Program-made: the position numbers and the translations under genes
DNA from: Prevotella sp.
GTDB taxonomy: Bacteria; Bacteroidota; Bacteroidia; Bacteroidales; Bacteroidaceae
DNA length: 37,969 bases
Reading direction: 5' to 3'
Assembly (NCBI GenBank): GCA_017474515.1
Contig: JAFVHN010000109.1
Location: 1-37,969, forward strand
The notes under the pieces: model-generated
The model's database searches: none
Seen by the model: only the letters and a program-made list of their open reading frames with translations
Told to the model about the DNA's origin: nothing
In this document: one piece after another, positions 25,612 through 34,684 of the stretch
Layout of the letters: the number at the start of each line of letters is the position of its first letter
Position numbering within the stretch: position 1 is the first letter of the stretch

Positions 25612-26424
25612 TTACCTTTTTTTATAATAAGTCAAAGCTTCGGGCAGGTGTTTCTGAATGTCGCTGATGCGCTTGGCATCCGACGGGTGCGAGCTGAGCC
25701 ACACCACTTGCTGCCCCTGAGATTGCTGGGCCATGCGCTGCCAGAAGGTCACGGCCACGTTGGGGTCGTAGCCGGCCATGGCGGCAAAGATGAGCCCCAT
25801 GTAGTCGGCTTCGCTCTCGTTGTCGCGCGAATATTTCAGGTTGAGCAGGCTCAGTCCCTGTGAAGCCACGGTGGCGATGCCCTGCGTGGTGTTACTGTCC
25901 ACGCCGAGTGCCGAGAGCACGCCGCCTCCCAGCTGCACCAGCGTTGACGAGTTCTGCGACTTCGTCATCTGCTCGGCAGAATGTTTGGCCACGGCATGCG
26001 CAATCTCGTGTCCCAGCACGATGGCGAGCGACGCCTCGTCCCTGGTAACGGGCAAGATGCCTTCATACACCACAATCTTTCCGCCGGGCATGCAGAAAGC
26101 GTTCACTTCGTTGCTCTGCACAAGGTTGAACTCCCATGCGAAGTTCTTCACCTCGTTGGCAAAGCCGTGACCCCTCAAGTAGGTTTCAACGGCATTGGCC
26201 AACCGCTGCCCCACCCTTTGCACCATGGCGGTGTTGGCGGCATTGGTCGATTTCTTTGCCTGCTGAAGGTACTGTTGGTACTGTTGCGTGCTGAGGCTCA
26301 GCACATACTCGTCGCTGACACTCAGGCGGTGCTTACGGCCGGTGATGGGCACGGTGCTCGTCGTTCCGCAGGAATAGAGCAACGCTGCCAGAAGCATCAT
26401 GGCCAGGAATTTTGCTTTTCTCAT
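25612..26424 (-). CDS. M48-family metallopeptidase, lipoprotein
   Basis: A 270-residue predicted lipoprotein (lipobox LLYSC, C19). The zinc motif is H139-E140-I-A-H143, and the third ligand is the glutamate in DNESEADYMGL downstream. It resembles the short periplasmic M48 proteins of the LoiP/YcaL type and lacks the TPR tail of BepA. It likely takes part in outer-membrane quality control. It has its own promoter about 130 bp upstream and is followed by the HExxH gene. Confidence 0.92.
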   Translation of the reverse strand: MRKAKFLAMMLLAALLYSCGTTSTVPITGRKHRLSVSDEYVLSLSTQQYQQYLQQAKKSTNAANTAMVQRVGQRLANAVETYLRGHGFANEVKNFAWEFNLVQSNEVNAFCMPGGKIVVYEGILPVTRDEASLAIVLGHEIAHAVAKHSAEQMTKSQNSSTLVQLGGGVLSALGVDSNTTQGIATVASQGLSLLNLKYSRDNESEADYMGLIFAAMAGYDPNVAVTFWQRMAQQSQGQQVVWLSSHPSDAKRISDIQKHLPEALTYYKKR

Positions 26425-26550
26425 ATCTTTTGTTTTAGGTTAATATTACATGTTCGCTTTCCCCAGGGTGAGAGGGCTCATACTGCCTTGCATCTTGTCC
26501 CCACCTGGAAATTATGACATGCGCATATAGAATGCGCTTACTCACAAGTG

Positions 26551-26580
26551 CAAAGGTATGACTTTTTTCTGAAATGCAAA
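26551..26580 (-). promoter_or_regulatory. M48 gene promoter
   Basis: On the - strand TTTG at 26580-26577, an 18-bp spacer, then TACCTTTG at 26558-26551. The upstream bases TTTCTTTTGCATTTC match the valS and DUF4105 promoters. The leader to the ATG at 26424 is about 120 bp. Confidence 0.65.
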
Positions 26581-26792
26581 AGAAATATCGTTTTTTTCTT
26601 AGAAGAACCTTTAGCCAGCTGATTGCAGTATATTGTAATTTTGAGTTGCATAAATATGCTTGCAGGTTGCTGCTTATGATGCTTTCTTGAGAACTCGTTG
26701 TTTCCAAGTGATTTCTTGCAAATAATAACATCTTGAAATATAATGGTTTTACATGGGTTAATTCCAGTCCTTCTGCAAGTCGTCTGCAAATA

Positions 26793-26880
26793 GGACTGCA
26801 GTCGTTTGCTGTTTGGACTGCAGTCGTTTGCGGTTTGGACTGGAGTTTTTTGCGGTTTGGACTGGAGCGAATTGCCGTCT
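26793..26880 (+). repeat. Four 22-bp tandem repeats
   Basis: Four head-to-tail units of 22 bp begin GGACTGCAG or GGACTGGAG and end CGGTTT or a variant. Units start at 26793, 26815, 26837 and 26859. Units 1 and 2 differ by one base, and units 3 and 4 are more diverged. No coding role is seen. Confidence 0.8.
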
Positions 26881-26966
26881 GATCTGGCATGACGTTACAT
26901 CTTGGATGAAAAACTGCATAAATTTTCATTGGCAGGATTCTTATATAAACGCTGGAGTCGACATTG

Positions 26967-27215
26967 TGGGAGCCGTATATGGTGGGAGCCGACGCGGTAG
27001 GAGCCGATGTTGTAGGAGCCGACGCGGTATGAGCCGACGCGGTATGAGCCGACGCGGTAGAAACAGATGCGGTAGGAGCCGACGCTTCCAAGCGTCGGAG
27101 TAACTTTTATTTAGGCTTCCAAGCATCGGGGGAATTATTATATACTCCGACGCTCGGAGGCGTCGGCTCCTACAGACTTCGGCTCCTACAGGCGTATGCT
27201 CCTACAGGCGTCGGC
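26967..27215. repeat. Array of 15-16-bp repeats with opposing arms
   Basis: The left part (about 26967-27090) has eight or so 15-bp units near GTAGGAGCCGACGCG. The right part (about 27159-27215) has four 16-bp units that are the reverse complement (GGCGTCGGCTCCTACA). The centre contains hairpins of the same word, for example CCGACGCTT and AAGCGTCGG two bases apart. The whole can form one large cruciform or RNA hairpin. It is not a CRISPR array, because there are no spacers. Confidence 0.8.
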
Positions 27216-27291
27216 ACTTATCCAGTTTAAGCGAATTTGTGATTTGCTTGGATGCTTTCAGAGGGAAAAGAAAAGAAAAAAAGCATTTTCT

Positions 27292-27322
27292 TTTGCATTT
27301 CGCTCGTTTATGCGTACCTTTG
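27292..27322 (+). promoter_or_regulatory. DUF4105 gene promoter (probable leaderless transcript)
   Basis: TTTG at 27292-27295, a 19-bp spacer, then TACCTTTG at 27315-27322. The ATG of the gene is at 27328, only 5 bp after the box, so transcription should begin at or next to the A of ATG. The spacer and upstream arm match the valS promoter repeats. Confidence 0.8.
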
Positions 27323-27327
27323 TCGGC

Positions 27328-28515
27328 ATGAAAAGATTGTTGGTGGCTGTAGTCTGCCTTTTAGGACTTGCCTGTCCCCGGTTGCAAGCGCAGCAGGTTG
27401 ACCTCGACAGCGTGGAAATAAGTCTGCTCACCTGCTCCCCCCACGAAGAGATTTACAGCCTTTACGGACACACCGCCCTCCGCATCCTCGACAAGCGGCC
27501 GGGCGGCGGCGACCTTGCCGTGAACTACGGGCTGTTTTCCTTCGACAAGCCCTTTTTCGTGGCCCGTTTCATCTTCGGCCTCACCGATTATGAAATGGGC
27601 GTGGCGCCGTTTCAGGCCTTTTGCAACGAGTATCGTTATTATGGCAGCGAGGTCACCGAGCAGGTGCTCAACCTCAGCAATGGCGAGAAAGAACGTATCT
27701 TGGCCGCCGTTGCCGAGAACTACATGCCCGAGAATCGCGTGTATCGCTACAACATCTTCCACGACAATTGCACGACGCGCGCCATCGACATGGTTCTCAA
27801 CCACTTGTCGGTGAGCGAAGAGGCCTTTCGCCATGAAAAAAAGGAGGACTCCTACCCCACTTTCCGCGAGATGGTTCACTCGTGCAACGGTCACCACCCC
27901 TGGGTGTCGTTCGGTAGCGACATGCTGCTGGGCTTCCAGGCCGACCGCCGCACCACCCACCGCGATTGGCTCTTCCTGCCCGCCCATGCCATGGAGGATT
28001 TTGCCGGAATGTCGATTGTGGAAGGCAGCAAAAGCCGGGCACTGGTGAAGGAGACGCGCACCGCGGTGGAAGGTGGCGTGCAGACCGTGGAGAGCGATTT
28101 TCCATTGCGGCCGCGCACGGTGTTCCTGCTTCTGCTGGTGCTCACCCTCATTATTTCCATGGTGGAATGGCGCCTGAAGAAAACCTTCTGGGGCTACGAT
28201 GCCCTGCTCATGGTGCTTTGCGGGCTGGCCGGCACGGTGCTGTTCCTGATGGTTTTCTCCCAGCATCCCACCGTGAGCCTCAACTTCCAGTTGCTTTTGC
28301 TCAACCCCCTGCCCCTTTTCCTCGTGTGGCGCATGATAAAAAGAACTCGGGCACGGAAGCGCGACCGCCAGTATGTACTTTGGACGGTGCTCATCTGCCT
28401 GTTTTTCGCCATGGGCTTCGTTCAGCAATATGCCGAGGGAATGTATCTTTTGGCATCATCTTTGCTGATAAGAAACTTAAAATATTTGAATGAGGAATTA
28501 GGAATGAGGAATTAG
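27328..28515 (+). CDS. DUF4105 domain membrane protein
   Basis: 395 residues from the ATG at 27328, which opens a signal peptide (MKRLLVAVVCLLGLACPRLQ). Earlier in-frame starts overlap the promoter. Residues about 25-230 are the DUF4105 domain (SPHEEIYSLYGHTALRI, then FHDNCTTRAIDMV with an Asn-Cys-Thr-Thr core). Four or five hydrophobic segments follow to the C-terminus. The pattern recalls Bacteroidetes and proteobacterial DUF4105 membrane proteins, whose role is unsettled. The last codons (NEELGMRN) are written by a 14-bp tandem repeat, so the C-terminus is probably not conserved. Confidence 0.88.
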   Translation: MKRLLVAVVCLLGLACPRLQAQQVDLDSVEISLLTCSPHEEIYSLYGHTALRILDKRPGGGDLAVNYGLFSFDKPFFVARFIFGLTDYEMGVAPFQAFCNEYRYYGSEVTEQVLNLSNGEKERILAAVAENYMPENRVYRYNIFHDNCTTRAIDMVLNHLSVSEEAFRHEKKEDSYPTFREMVHSCNGHHPWVSFGSDMLLGFQADRRTTHRDWLFLPAHAMEDFAGMSIVEGSKSRALVKETRTAVEGGVQTVESDFPLRPRTVFLLLLVLTLIISMVEWRLKKTFWGYDALLMVLCGLAGTVLFLMVFSQHPTVSLNFQLLLLNPLPLFLVWRMIKRTRARKRDRQYVLWTVLICLFFAMGFVQQYAEGMYLLASSLLIRNLKYLNEELGMRN

Positions 28516-28600
28516 GAATGAGGAATTAGGAATGAGGAATTAGGAATGAGGAATTAGGAATTAGGAATGAGGAATTAGGAATGAGGAATTAGGAATGAGG
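28489..28600 (+). repeat. 14-bp tandem repeat
   Basis: About seven and a half copies of AATGAGGAATTAGG, with one extra half unit near 28559-28565. The first unit and part of the second encode the last residues and the TAG stop of the DUF4105 gene. The rest is intergenic. It is a good candidate for copy-number variation between strains. Confidence 0.85.
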
Positions 28601-28682
28601 GATGCGCCAAAGCTAATGTCTGAACTCCTGAACTTCTGAACTCGTGAACTACAATAAATTGAATAATTAGAAAGAAAAAAAC

Positions 28683-30143
28683 GTGAACAACCGCCGCTTT
28701 ACAACCGCCCTGATGGCCATTATTGCCGCTGCCGTGCAAGCGCAGATTGCCCAGCAGTCGCCGCGACTGGTGGTGAACATCTGCATCGACCAGCTGTCGT
28801 CGGAATACATGGAGCAGTTCTCGCAATATTTTGGCACCAGCGGCTTCAAGGAGCTGACTGCCAACGGCTTGGTATATGAAAACGCACAATATTCTTTCTC
28901 TCCCGTTGACCGTTCGTCGGCCATTGCCTCGTTGATGACGGGCACCACACCTTATTTTAATGGTATCATCGGAAACGGGTGGCTGAACAAGCAGACACTG
29001 CGCCCCGCAAGTTGTGTTGACGATACCGGCTATCCCGGCATTTTCACCACCGAATATTGTTCGCCCCGGCACATCCTGACCAGCACCATTACCGACGAAC
29101 TGAAAGTGGCCACACAGGGCAAGGGCATCGTGTATGGTATTGCCAAGCAACAAGATGCCGCCATTTTGTCAGCCGGCCATGCCGCCGACGGTGCCCTGTG
29201 GAAAGACAACTACACGGGCAGTTGGTGCACCTCCACCTACTACATGAAGAGCGCCCCCAGTTGGCTCAGCATCTTCAACCAGCACTATGTGACGGGAAAG
29301 AAGAAGACCGAGTTCGAAATGCTGACGGAGCTTACCAACCTCGCCGTGATGTGCATTGAGCAGACCGGCATGGGGCATGACAACCTGGCAGACATCCTGA
29401 ACATTACGCTCGATGCCGGCGTGAAGATGGAAACGCCGAAGGACAAGAAGCAGAAAACCGACTGGACCACCACGGCCACGCAGACCTACATCAACCTTGA
29501 CAGGCAGCTGGCCGACCTCGTGGCCACCATTCAGAGCAAGGTGGGCAAGGACAACGTGCTGTTCTTCATCACCGGAACCGGCTATAGCGAGCTGCCCGTG
29601 GAGGAATATTCGCAATACCGCATACCCACCGGCACCTTCTATATCAACCGCACGGCCAACCTGCTCAATATGTATCTTGGAGCACTCTACGGCTCGGACA
29701 ACTATGTGAGGGGATGTTGCCGGAATTATATTTACCTGAATGTTGAACTGATTGAGAAAAAGCGACTGAAGTTCAGCGATATACTGCAAATTTCTCAATC
29801 GTTCTTGCTGCAATGCGAAGGCATTGTGAACGTACATACCAGCGAAAGCCTGCTCACGGCCAGCAACCCGCGCACCGAGCCGCTGCGCAACGCTTTCAAC
29901 TCAACCGTGGGCGGACACCTGCTCATAGAAGTGGCACCCGGCTGGAGGCTCCTGAACGAGAACACCAACGAAGTGATGCCCGTTCACGCGCGCACCACCC
30001 CGTTCCCGGTCATCGTCTATGGCTGCGGCATCCGACCGCAACGCGTTACCACGCCCGTTGACGTGGACCGTATAGCTCCCACCATCTCAAAAGCCATCAA
30101 GATAAGGGCTCCCAATGCCTGCTCAGAGGCACCGCTGTTTTAG
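28683..30143 (+). CDS. PafA-like alkaline phosphatase superfamily protein, probably inactive
   Basis: 486 residues from a GTG start, with a signal peptide (cleavage near residue 21, VQAQ). The fold is recognisable from LVVNICIDQLSSEYMEQF, MTGTTPYFNGIIGNGW and DAAILSAGHAADGALWKDN, which match PafA-type phosphatases. The nucleophile threonine position is alanine (the A in IASLMTG). The Lys and Arg that normally precede the AAIL-AGH block are Gln and Asp. The metal-binding ADHG block reads TGTGYSE. The residues for zinc and phosphate are thus largely gone, and a non-catalytic role is likely. It lies 125 bp upstream of secA, which has its own -7 box. Confidence 0.82.
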   Translation: MNNRRFTTALMAIIAAAVQAQIAQQSPRLVVNICIDQLSSEYMEQFSQYFGTSGFKELTANGLVYENAQYSFSPVDRSSAIASLMTGTTPYFNGIIGNGWLNKQTLRPASCVDDTGYPGIFTTEYCSPRHILTSTITDELKVATQGKGIVYGIAKQQDAAILSAGHAADGALWKDNYTGSWCTSTYYMKSAPSWLSIFNQHYVTGKKKTEFEMLTELTNLAVMCIEQTGMGHDNLADILNITLDAGVKMETPKDKKQKTDWTTTATQTYINLDRQLADLVATIQSKVGKDNVLFFITGTGYSELPVEEYSQYRIPTGTFYINRTANLLNMYLGALYGSDNYVRGCCRNYIYLNVELIEKKRLKFSDILQISQSFLLQCEGIVNVHTSESLLTASNPRTEPLRNAFNSTVGGHLLIEVAPGWRLLNENTNEVMPVHARTTPFPVIVYGCGIRPQRVTTPVDVDRIAPTISKAIKIRAPNACSEAPLF

Positions 30144-30214
30144 GTTTTTCATGTGAAACAGCATTTAATTAGGTAAAATAAAGTAAAACATGCGCCTGTT
30201 ACGGCGAAAATGTG

Positions 30215-30222
30215 TACTTTTG
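30215..30222 (+). promoter_or_regulatory. -7 box for secA
   Basis: TACTTTTG matches TAnnTTTG and lies 46 bp before the secA ATG at 30269. The -33 element is not clear. Confidence 0.6.
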
Positions 30223-30268
30223 CAAATTATTATCATCATTAAGCGAAAAATATAAATTAAATAGAACA

Positions 30269-33200
30269 ATGGCTTTATACAATTTTCTGAAAAAAATCTT
30301 CGGCGACAAGTCGTCGCGAGACCTGAAACTCATACAGCCCTTAGTGGAGAAAGTGAAACAGGCATACCCCGAAATCCAGGCCCTCGACAACGACCAGCTC
30401 AGGGCCAAGACCAAAGAAATACAAAGGTATGTGCAACAGTCGGCCGAGACACAAAAACAACAGATTGAACAACTGAAGGCAAAGATTGAAGACACGCCCA
30501 TCGAGGAGCGCGAAGCCATCTTCAACCAAATAGACAAGTTGGACAAGGAAATTCTCGACATCTATGAGAAGGCGCTCAACGAGGTGATGCCCGTGGCTTT
30601 CAGCATTGTAAAGGAAACGGCGCGCCGCTTTGCCGAAAACGAGGAAACCATCGTGACGGCCAACGACTTCGACCGCGAGCTGGCCGGCAATCCCCGCAAC
30701 GACTTCATCACCATTGAGGGCGACAAGGCCTACTACCACAACCACTGGACGGCCGGCGGCAACGATCTGAAATGGGAAATGATTCACTACGACGTGCAGC
30801 TCTTCGGCGGCGAAGTGCTCCACCAGGGAAAGATTGCCGAGATGGCCACCGGTGAAGGTAAAACCCTTGTGGCCACGCTGCCCGTATTCCTGAACGCACT
30901 GACCGGCAACGGCGTGCATGTGGTGACGGTGAACGACTACCTGGCCAAGCGTGACTCCGAATGGATGGGGCCGCTCTATATGTTCAACGGACTCTCGGTG
31001 GACTGCATCGACAAGCACCGCCCCAATTCCCCCGAGCGCCGAAAAGCCTATCAGGCCGACATCACCTTCGGAACCAACAACGAGTTCGGTTTCGACTACC
31101 TTCGCGACAACATGGCCATCTCGCCCGCCGATCTTGTGCAGCGTTCGCATAACTACGCCATCGTTGACGAGGTGGACTCGGTGCTCATTGACGATGCACG
31201 AACACCTCTTATTATATCAGGTCCCGTGCCCAACGGCGACGAGCAGATGTTTGAGCAATACCAGCCGCTCGTGGAGAAACTGGTAGGCGTGCAAAGACAG
31301 CTGGCCACGCAGTTCCTCTCGGAAGCCAAGCAGAAGATTGCCCAGGGCAACAAGCTCATGGAGGAAGGCAAGAAGAAAGAAGGCCAGGAACTGCTCGACG
31401 CCGGTTTCCTCTCACTGTTCCGCTCACACAAGTCGCTGCCCAAGAACAAGCCGCTCATCAAGTTCCTTTCGGAAGACGGCATCAAGTCGGGCATGCTCAG
31501 GACCGAGGAAACCTATATGGAGAACAACAACCGCCGCATGCCAGAGGCTGTGGAACCGCTCTATTTCGTGGTTGACGAAAAACTCAACTCCTGCGACCTC
31601 ACCGACAAAGGCACGGCATGGCTTTCCAAACAGGTAGGCAATGAAACACTTTTCGTGCTGCCCGATATCACTGCCCTCATGTCTGAACTCGAAGCCGCCG
31701 ACCTCACCGATGAGGAACGGGTGCTGAAGAAAGACGAACTGCTCACCAACTACGGCGTGCAGAGTGAGCGCGTACACACCATCCAGCAGTTGCTGAAGGC
31801 ATACACCATGTTCAACAAGGACGAGGAATATGTGGTGATGGACGGCGAAGTGAAAATCGTTGACGAACAGACCGGACGTATCATGGAAGGCCGACAGTGG
31901 AGCGATGGACTGCACCAGGCTGTGGAGGCCAAAGAGCATGTCAAGGTGAAAGATGCCACGCAGACCTTTGCCACCATCACACTGCAGAACTATTTCCGCA
32001 TGTACCACAAGTTGGCTGGCATGACAGGTACCGCTTCTACCGAAGCCGGCGAATTCTGGGACATCTACAAACTCGATGTGGTGGAAATTCCCACCAACAA
32101 GCCCGTAATCAGAAACGACCAGGACGACCGAGTATATAAGACGGCGCGTGAGAAATACAATGCTGTCATTGAAGAGATTGACAACATGCGCGTAAATGGC
32201 CGCCCCACCCTCGTGGGTACCACCTCGGTGGAAATCTCGGAACTGCTCAGCCGCATGCTCAACCTGCGCCATATTCCCCACCAGGTGCTCAACGCCAAGC
32301 TGCACCAGAAGGAAGCCGACATCGTGGCTCAGGCCGGACAAAGCACCATGGGCACCGCATGGGTTGCTGCCGACGGACGTGCCTTCGGCGACAAACCCGC
32401 CGCCCTGCGCTACAACCAGCAGCTACAGAAGAAGGAGAAAAAATACGCCAACATCGACCCCAACGATGTGCACGACGAACAGCGTCTGCTCGGTGCCGTC
32501 ACCATTGCCACCAACATGGCCGGACGTGGTACCGACATAAAGCTTTCGGAAAATGTGAGAAATGCAGGCGGACTGGCCATCATAGGCACGGAGCGCCACG
32601 AGAGCCGACGTGTGGACCGCCAGTTGCGCGGACGTTCCGGACGACAGGGCGACCCCGGCTCGTCGGTGTTCTATGTCTCGCTTGAAGACAAACTGATGCG
32701 ACTCTTCGCCTCGGAAAGGATTGCCGGAGTCATGGACAAACTCGGATTTGAGGAGGGTGAGCGCATTGAGCACCCCATGATCAGCAAGAGCATTGAGAGG
32801 GCGCAGAAGAAGGTAGAGGAAAACCACTTCGGCATACGTAAGCGCCTGCTCGAATACGACGACGTGATGAACAAGCAGCGCACCGTCATATACGAAAAGC
32901 GCAGGCACGCACTTATGGGCGAGCGCATCGGGATGGACATCGCGAACATCCTCTGGGACCGCGTATGCAGCATTGTGGAAAACAACGACTACGAGGGCTG
33001 CCAGGAAGCGTTCATCAAAATCTTCTCCATGGAATGTCCGTTCACCAGGGAACAACTCATTGAGACTTCGAAAGAGGAACTTGAAAACCTCTCCTTCGAC
33101 AAGGTCATGGAGAACTTCAACCGCAAGACCGACCGCATCAGGACGGTGGCAGGGCCCGTCATTCGCCAGGTGTATGAAATGCCCGGAAATGCCTATGAGC

Positions 33201-33781
33201 GCATATTGGTGCCCGTCACCGACGGCAAACGCACCTATCAAATCGCTTGCGACCTGCAGGAAGCCTACGAGACGGACTGCAAGAGCGTGGTGAAACAATT
33301 TGAGAAAAACATTTTGCTACACATCATCGACGAATGTTGGAAGGAGAACCTCCGCGCCCTCGACGAGCTCAAGCACAGCGTGCAGAACGCCAGCTATGAG
33401 CAGAAAGACCCGCTCGTGATCTTCAAACTCGAGAGTGCCAAACTCTTCGACGACATGGTGGACGAAATGAACAACCGCATCGGAAGCATCCTTATGAGAG
33501 GACAGATTCCGGAAATGCAGCAGGAGGAAGTTCGCGAGGCCGCTCCCGAAAAGCACAGCCAGCGGTATAATGAGTCGAAGGCCAGTGCCGACCAGCCGCC
33601 GCAGGAGGAACTGGTGGACAAAAACCAGCAGGCCGCCGCACAGCACGACACACGCGCTCCGCAGGCACAGGTGAACCGCACTCCCATCAAGAAGGACAAG
33701 GAGCCAGGACCGAACGACCCCTGCCCCTGCGGAAGCGGAAAGAAATATAAGAAATGCCATGGACGCGCCAATATGGCTTAA
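30269..33781 (+). CDS. secA: Preprotein translocase ATPase SecA
   Basis: 1170 residues from the ATG at 30269 ([20 protein letters not shown]); a frame starting at 30212 would overlap the -7 box. It is the motor that pushes preproteins through SecYEG at the inner membrane. Walker A is ATGEGKT (K198), and the DEAD-type box is in the segment [20 protein letters not shown]. The preprotein-crosslinking region and NBD2 ([23 protein letters not shown]) follow. The C-terminal zinc motif is C-P-C-x8-C-H. It is longer than the roughly 900-residue E. coli enzyme, as usual in Bacteroidetes. It carries a Glu/Gln-rich linker before the zinc tail. Confidence 0.98.
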   Translation: MALYNFLKKIFGDKSSRDLKLIQPLVEKVKQAYPEIQALDNDQLRAKTKEIQRYVQQSAETQKQQIEQLKAKIEDTPIEEREAIFNQIDKLDKEILDIYEKALNEVMPVAFSIVKETARRFAENEETIVTANDFDRELAGNPRNDFITIEGDKAYYHNHWTAGGNDLKWEMIHYDVQLFGGEVLHQGKIAEMATGEGKTLVATLPVFLNALTGNGVHVVTVNDYLAKRDSEWMGPLYMFNGLSVDCIDKHRPNSPERRKAYQADITFGTNNEFGFDYLRDNMAISPADLVQRSHNYAIVDEVDSVLIDDARTPLIISGPVPNGDEQMFEQYQPLVEKLVGVQRQLATQFLSEAKQKIAQGNKLMEEGKKKEGQELLDAGFLSLFRSHKSLPKNKPLIKFLSEDGIKSGMLRTEETYMENNNRRMPEAVEPLYFVVDEKLNSCDLTDKGTAWLSKQVGNETLFVLPDITALMSELEAADLTDEERVLKKDELLTNYGVQSERVHTIQQLLKAYTMFNKDEEYVVMDGEVKIVDEQTGRIMEGRQWSDGLHQAVEAKEHVKVKDATQTFATITLQNYFRMYHKLAGMTGTASTEAGEFWDIYKLDVVEIPTNKPVIRNDQDDRVYKTAREKYNAVIEEIDNMRVNGRPTLVGTTSVEISELLSRMLNLRHIPHQVLNAKLHQKEADIVAQAGQSTMGTAWVAADGRAFGDKPAALRYNQQLQKKEKKYANIDPNDVHDEQRLLGAVTIATNMAGRGTDIKLSENVRNAGGLAIIGTERHESRRVDRQLRGRSGRQGDPGSSVFYVSLEDKLMRLFASERIAGVMDKLGFEEGERIEHPMISKSIERAQKKVEENHFGIRKRLLEYDDVMNKQRTVIYEKRRHALMGERIGMDIANILWDRVCSIVENNDYEGCQEAFIKIFSMECPFTREQLIETSKEELENLSFDKVMENFNRKTDRIRTVAGPVIRQVYEMPGNAYERILVPVTDGKRTYQIACDLQEAYETDCKSVVKQFEKNILLHIIDECWKENLRALDELKHSVQNASYEQKDPLVIFKLESAKLFDDMVDEMNNRIGSILMRGQIPEMQQEEVREAAPEKHSQRYNESKASADQPPQEELVDKNQQAAAQHDTRAPQAQVNRTPIKKDKEPGPNDPCPCGSGKKYKKCHGRANMA

Positions 33782-33832
33782 AAGATGTGGGAATAACATA
33801 TTAAATCAGGATTATTCGTTGGCCGTAAAATT

Positions 33833-34579
33833 ATGAAAATTGAAATCACCAACCTCACGAAGAAATTCGGAGAAAAGACAGCCGTCGAAATCGACAGCTT
33901 CACCGTCAACAGGGGCGACATACTGGGCCTCGTGGGAAACAACGGCGCAGGAAAGACCACCCTTTTCCGCCTCATCCTCGACTTGCTGAAAGCCGACACG
34001 GGAAATGTTTCCTTGGTCGTTCCTTTAAGTGAAGGCGAAAATCCCACGTTCCAAACCATCAACCCCACCGAAAGCGAGGCGTGGAAGGCATTCACAGGGG
34101 CTTATATCGACGAGGGGTTCCTTATCGACTTCCTCACGCCCGAGGAATATTTCCAGTTCATTGGGAAAGTCAACGATTTGCCGAAGGAGGAAACCGATGC
34201 CCGATTGGAGGAATTCACCCACCTCATGGGAGGCGAAATCATGGGGCAGAAAAAGCTTCTCAGGAACTTCTCGGCAGGCAACAAGCAGAAAGTCGGCATC
34301 ATCTCGGCCATGCTCAACCGCCCGAAGTTGCTCATCCTCGACGAGCCGTTCAACTTCCTCGACCCCTCAAGTCAGACCATCTTGAAGCACCTGCTTACGG
34401 AATACAATAAGCAGACGGGAGCCACCATCGTCATCAGCAGCCACAACCTGGCCCACACCATTGACATCAGCACCCGCATAGCACTCCTTGAGCACGGACA
34501 CATCATCCGCGACATCGACAACCACGACAAGTCGGCCGAAAAAGAGCTCCAGGAATATTTCGACAGGGCAGCATATTGA
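33833..34579 (+). CDS. ABC transporter ATP-binding protein, orphan
   Basis: A 248-residue ABC ATPase. Walker A is GNNGAGKTT (about residues 35-43), the signature is FSAGNKQKV instead of LSGGQ, Walker B is LLILDEPFNFLDP, and the switch histidine is in ISSHNL. No permease gene follows; the next gene is convergent. It lies 51 bp after secA and could be read with it. The family usually pairs with a separate membrane subunit for export or self-resistance, which must be encoded elsewhere. The substrate is unknown. Confidence 0.9.
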   Translation: MKIEITNLTKKFGEKTAVEIDSFTVNRGDILGLVGNNGAGKTTLFRLILDLLKADTGNVSLVVPLSEGENPTFQTINPTESEAWKAFTGAYIDEGFLIDFLTPEEYFQFIGKVNDLPKEETDARLEEFTHLMGGEIMGQKKLLRNFSAGNKQKVGIISAMLNRPKLLILDEPFNFLDPSSQTILKHLLTEYNKQTGATIVISSHNLAHTIDISTRIALLEHGHIIRDIDNHDKSAEKELQEYFDRAAY

Positions 34580-34606
34580 CAATCAACAAGAAACCTTGCT
34601 TCACAC

Positions 34607-34649
34607 AAAAAAGCCAATAACCTCATACTGAACGGTTATTGGCTTTTTT
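34607..34649. terminator. Bidirectional intrinsic terminator
   Basis: AAAAAAGCCAATAACC at 34607-34622 pairs with GGTTATTGGCTTTTTT at 34634-34649 around an 11-base loop, with T-runs on both strands. It ends the ABC gene (+) and the BspA-like gene (-). Confidence 0.9.
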
Positions 34650-34684
34650 CATTTAACGATTGGCTCTTGTACAACGTTTATTGT

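Larger units (their letters stand above)
26425..27327. other. Repeat-rich non-coding region between divergent genes
   Basis: This 903-bp stretch separates the M48 gene (-) from the DUF4105 gene (+). From left to right it holds a short hairpin (GCGCAT 26521-26526 with ATGCGC 26532-26537), the M48 promoter (26551-26580), four 22-bp tandem repeats (26793-26880), a 15-16-bp repeat array with opposing arms (about 26967-27215), and the DUF4105 promoter. A 218-codon open frame on the - strand merely translates the array and is not a gene. Confidence 0.7.

Noticed and set aside
26435-27091. A 218-codon open frame on the - strand rich in Thr-Ala-Ser-Pro repeats.
   Set aside because: It only translates the 15-bp repeat array and the M48 promoter region. 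The repetitive peptide is a by-product of DNA repeats.
26967-27215. Possible CRISPR array.
   Set aside because: The repeats are contiguous with no unique spacers, occur in both orientations, and there are no cas genes nearby.
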